NCBI RefSeq assembly: GCF_030052815.1
Contig: NC_079505.1
Location: 27,544,843-27,608,842 of the forward strand
Length of the DNA stretch: 64,000 nucleotides
Reading direction: 5' to 3'
DNA from: Hevea brasiliensis
Taxonomy: Eukaryota; Streptophyta; Magnoliopsida; Malpighiales; Euphorbiaceae
Shown here: positions 60,031 through 64,000 of the stretch, in pieces
Position numbering within the stretch: the first letter of the stretch is position 1
How the letters are laid out: every line of letters starts with the position of its first letter
Made by a program: the position numbers and the translations under genes
Notes under the pieces: model-generated
The model's database searches: none
Seen by the model: the letters and a program-made list of their open reading frames with translations, nothing else
Told to the model about the DNA's origin: nothing

Positions 60031-63000
60031 GAAAATTTAATGAAAAATGAAATTAAATATGAAATGCAATTAAAGGAAAAGTGGGGGATGAATTTGCAAA
60101 GATTGAAACTTTGAATTATAATAAAAATAAACCTAAGTTAGTGGGCATATAAAACACATAAGATGACAAGGAACAATCCACTAACTCACTTCATCTTCTC
60201 CAATTCTCTAAAATGCCGAAATGGAGCTCTTCCTTTCCTCCATGGATGAGTTCCATGCAAGCTCACCAAACTTATCATTTTCAACTTAAAACTCAAGACT
60301 CCCTTCATTAAAATTGCTCCTCACATCATGGGAAAGCTATAGGTAGCAAAAAGAAAGGAAACTTTTGAAGTTTCACAAGCTTGGAAAGTTCTTGAATTAA
60401 GGTTAGTGCTTAATCTCCCCATTTTCTTTCATTAGATCTTGTTTTGAGCTTTGGGTGAGTTGATTTGTGAAGAAATTGAATGAATTAATGTATATTTTGT
60501 GAGCCCTTCATTTCGGCAGCCAAGAAATTCATGGGATTTTGATGTGTTTAAATGAAGTAGATGGGTTTAAAGATGATGTTTTATATGGGTATATGTATGG
60601 GAAGTGATAGGACTTGAATTGATTGAAATTGAGAAATTTAAATTATGGTTTGAAAAATTATTGGTGATTTGTGTTGTTGCTTCATTTTTGGGCAGCCATG
60701 AACTTTTGTTGAGCTTAGTTATTTTTACTTCTAATGAGTGGAAATGAAGGTTGATTAATTCAAATGAAAGTTGTAGTAAGTTTGTGCATAAGTATGTGCA
60801 TGTAGTGTTTAGATTAAAGGTGTAGAATAGAACCTTGATGCCTTGAGCAAACTGCCATGTTTGGCAGCCCCTAATAGCATGAATTTGTGTGTGAACATGT
60901 GGTTATTAATGATATATGTTAATGTTAAATTGTGGGCAGCAAGTGTAAGTGATATTGAAGTATGAATATGTTGAAGTATATGTGTAATATTAACATTGAA
61001 GTATGTTGAATTTTGGTGGAAGTGAATGTTGAATTTAATGATGAATTGTGTGCATTGAGCACTTGAACATTCTGCCCAGAATTGTTGCTGGAATGGTGTA
61101 CAATATATGTATGGAAGTGTTGTTGATTGAATATTGTAGTAATGAGGAGGAGAAGGAACATCAAATTGGGAGCGTATGTGCTTTGTGCAGGTTGTGTATT
61201 GAAGGCAACACCTAAATGAGGCCATAAGTGCCAAACTATGAACCCAATTGGTATGAGGCCAATATGGGGTGAAACTAGACACCAAATAGGCCAACTTTCA
61301 TGTAGAAATGTTGCCAAAATTCTGCCTAGAAACTGACCTTAAAAAGTGACCAAATCCGGATTAGTGCATTTAAGGCCTGAAAACTGACCATTTGGGCAGC
61401 AGTTAGTTTTTAGGCCATAACTCACTCAAAACAGATCCAATTGACCTGAAATTTTGACCATGAATAGTTAAGACCTATATCTACAAGTCTTATGAAGACA
61501 CCCAAGCCCAGAAATGACCATAAGCAAGTCAAAAGGCTTGCACAAGTTCGGGTCCAAAAACTGGCCGAACCTAAAATGACCTAAAGTGACCAATTTTGAT
61601 ACATTCTGTCCAGCTTTAGTAAATTGACCATATCTTGGTCTACACAACTCAGAATGACCTGAAATTTTGATCCGCGTGCAATAAGACATAGACCTACAAG
61701 TTTGTACTTTGGACTGAAACCCGAAAACTGAGGGAACTAGGTCGTTCGGCTAGGTCAAAATAGTACACCGAAATCCGGTAAATTGTAATAAAATGCAATA
61801 CACTTGGAAATGAAATTGGTAACATATACCAACACTAAAGGGCTATAAAATGTGACATATTGGTAACATTAGAATTGACTCACGTAGAGTGCATCAAGGG
61901 TCAACATTATAGGTTGACTAATGAAATGAATTGAAGGGAATAGTACCAAGAGAAATAGGACTTTAAGCTAGATAAATCTAGCACACAAAAATTGAGAAAT
62001 TGACCAAATTTTGCACTAAAGGTGCAATCTGTCCAGCTTTAGGAAATTGACCATATCTTGGCCTATACAACTCATAATGACCTGAAATTTTGACTCGAGT
62101 GCAATAAGACATAGAGCTACAATTTTGCTTCTTTGTTCAGAAGCTAAAAACCAAGGGAAATAGGACTTTAAGCTAGACCAATCTAGCATACTAAAATTGA
62201 AAATTGGTAATTACATAAAATGATGCTTGAAGTGATTTGGCAATGAATGCCAACTTGTAAAAAGGGTAAATTGCATTATATTGACAACATATTGAATTGT
62301 AAATTGTGACATGTTGATGCTAGAATCAACCTATCCATGATGCATAAAAAGGTCAATAATTTTATTGACCAGTGAAAGGCATAAAGATGTATAAACCCTA
62401 TGAATAAAGAATTAAATACGTAACCTTATAATATGCCCTAATTTGCCTAGTTGACTAGTTTGGATAGTATTTTATGGCTTGTTATGCCATACTATGATTT
62501 TAATAGCCTATGGTTATACATATTGTGTTATTATACTCGGCTTAATGCCTGATTGATTATATGGCTTTTTAGCCACACTATTTGCACACCGGGAGACACT
62601 TTGTGACCGATGGTGTGACGGCCCGAGGTACTAGGTACCCAGTGCTAGTATATCCGTTTATCCAGTCTGGTCAATGTATAGGCTATATGGGCAGTCATTT
62701 AAAACATTATTCAATTCAAGAAGCTAAGTTAAGTTAAGTATAATGAAATTTCAGCACAATTAAATTAAGTATTGAATAAATGAGTAAAAGAGATTAGCAA
62801 AAGAAACATAACAAAAATATAAATTGCAGAACAGTAGAGACTTGAAATACAATACAGTTAGAATAATTTGAATACTGGGTAGTATTACTGAAAAGTTATA
62901 AACTAAGTACTTCCAAAGAGGAACAAACTAGTACATAAGATCATTGATACTAGAAATACCATACCAAATTAAATTGATTCCTGGATATCCGAAATGATGA

Positions 63001-63752
63001 TTTATTTCTTTCTTTACTTGTATATATTATTTCTTGTTATATTATTGCACCACTAAGCAAAAATGCTTAGCGCGATGGAATTGCTTCCTCGCGCAGGTAC
63101 TGAAGGTAAAACCAGTAGATTGTCGACTGAGATTTTTAGAGTCCAGATCTGCAGAAGTGTCAGAAGAGTTCAAGATTGTCACCTCCTCAGCAATGCATGT
63201 AGATAGGGCTCATTTTACACATGTTATGTATATTGTTCATTCCTAGCACATTGCAAATTATTTGTATATCTTGTACAAAATAAACTCATGTAATTAACCT
63301 ATGAGTTATGGAAGCTACTCAAAGTAAGTATTTTAATATGTGCATTGAATTTGAGTTATAATGAGTTTTTACTTGTGAATATTGAGATGTTGAAAATCTG
63401 ATGAGATTTCTAAGAAATCTGGATACTGTATTGAGATACATTATGTTTGAAAATTTTTGAGACTATTAAGTTTGAGAAATTGAGTATATATTGAAATTGT
63501 TTTTGGCAGGTTCAGAAGAACTGTTAGTCCAAATTACAGTCGGCACGTTGCCGGATTGTCATTTAAATTTCTTTGAAATTTCTAAAGTAGTTAGATTTTG
63601 ATAAAAGTAAAAATAGCCTAAACCATAAATAAATTTTTTGAATAAATAAATCAAGAACTGTAATGAAATCAGATAAGATCAGGTGCTCCGGCACGCCGTG
63701 TAGCACGCCTTGCTAGGCTACACTGTAGACGGGTGACGGGTGTTACATTTAG

Positions 63753-63764
63753 TGGTATCAGAGC
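63753..63764 (+). other. G5 primer-binding site
   Basis: TGGTATCAGAGC, 5 bases after the LTR end. Confidence 0.94.
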
Positions 63765-63886
63765 ACTGTTTAGGCGTTCCTAGGCAAAGATAAGTGGAAA
63801 GATAGTGTGCAGACATGCATTGCATTCATAAGAGTCGAGGTGACACTATGCAGATCTGTTTACTTTTGATTATTCAAGGTTAAGAT

Positions 63887-64000
63887 ATGGACTCAGAGTC
63901 ACAGAGGGCTTTAGAAAAAGAAGTAGAAAACCTAGATCATGAGGTTATAACGTAGTGACTATGTAATATTCTCGATGTTTGTATTGTAAGCTGCAGATTA
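63887..64000 (+). pseudogene. gag: G5 gag start, broken
   Basis: The ATG at 63887 opens MDSESQRALEKEVENLDHEV, close in layout to the G1 gag start (MDPTSHKAVEEEVESH), then meets two stops (TAG TGA) near 63953. The remaining bases to the window edge show no gag motif. Confidence 0.7.

Larger units (their letters stand above)
56246..63747 (+). repeat. G5 5' LTR (interrupted by S4)
   Basis: TGTAACATCC to GGGTGTTACA. It contains a ~180-bp imperfect duplication (59672-60030), a ~160-bp duplication (61610-61775 and 62030-62195), modules at about 61265-61330, 61418-61505, 61620-61700 and 62040-62120, and the stem-loop TAAGCA/TGCTTA at 63054-63069. The open frames at 60809, 60925, 61468 and 63034 are not genes. 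Confidence 0.85.
56246..64000 (+). mobile_element. G5: Ty3/gypsy element, 5' part
   Basis: The plus-strand 5' LTR is 56246-63747 (about 4.4 kb without S4), with PBS at 63753 and gag start at 63887, then the window edge. The five bases before it are CAATC, the expected duplication to look for on the right. Same family as G6. Confidence 0.85.

Noticed and set aside
63969..64000. TGTAATATTCTCG near the right edge as a new LTR start inside G5 gag
   Set aside because: Only about 30 bases are visible; it resembles LTR starts (TGTAACATCC) but cannot be tested without more sequence.

Overview
This window looks like plant nuclear heterochromatin: AT-rich, packed with LTR retrotransposons, and without any host gene, rRNA or tRNA gene that I can support. 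Every recognisable protein segment is gag, protease, reverse transcriptase, RNase H, integrase or chromodomain of Ty3/gypsy (Tekay-like chromovirus) or Ty1/copia type. The primer-binding sites match the 3' end of plant initiator tRNA-Met. A dicot is likely, perhaps Euphorbiaceae, but that is a weak impression.

Names used below. G1 to G6 are Ty3/gypsy elements, C1 is a Ty1/copia element, S1 to S4 are solo LTRs, and L1 to L4 are LTR pieces. Left nest (1-23496): L2 and L1 are minus-strand gypsy LTR pieces. G2 (minus; gag 1-475, LTR 666-17148) sits in L1. G1 (plus, 1172-14112, duplication GGTGC) sits in the G2 LTR. Copia solo LTR S1 (4138-6241, duplication ACTCG) sits in the G1 5' LTR.

Central nest (23490-54918): decayed gypsy G4 (minus) keeps its 3' LTR at the left, gag/protease and integrase scraps near 50.7-52.2 kb, and its 5' LTR at 52390-54918. 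Its integrase is broken by LTR piece L3 (49493-50682). L3 is broken by copia element C1 (25911-49492, minus). C1 carries three later insertions: S2 (28924-31038, duplication CATGC), S3 (32080-35742, duplication GTGAT) and G3 (36638-46660, duplication TAATC). G3 is the youngest-looking element: its LTRs differ by about 1 base per 100 by eye, but it has almost no pol.

Right nest (54919-64000): LTR piece L4 abuts the leader and LTR of G6 (minus). G5 (plus) starts at 56246 in the G6 LTR and runs off the window. Its 5' LTR holds solo LTR S4 (56567-59666, duplication TTGAC).

All coding regions are pseudogenes, broken mainly by C:G to T:A stop codons plus small indels. The most unusual signal is a short AT-rich spliceosomal-type intron at the same integrase codon boundary in two different gypsy elements (75 bp in G1, 78 bp in G4). 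Also notable are a stem-loop shared by all the gypsy LTR families, degenerate ~200-bp modules repeated inside those LTRs, and a templated-filler deletion in the G3 3' LTR.
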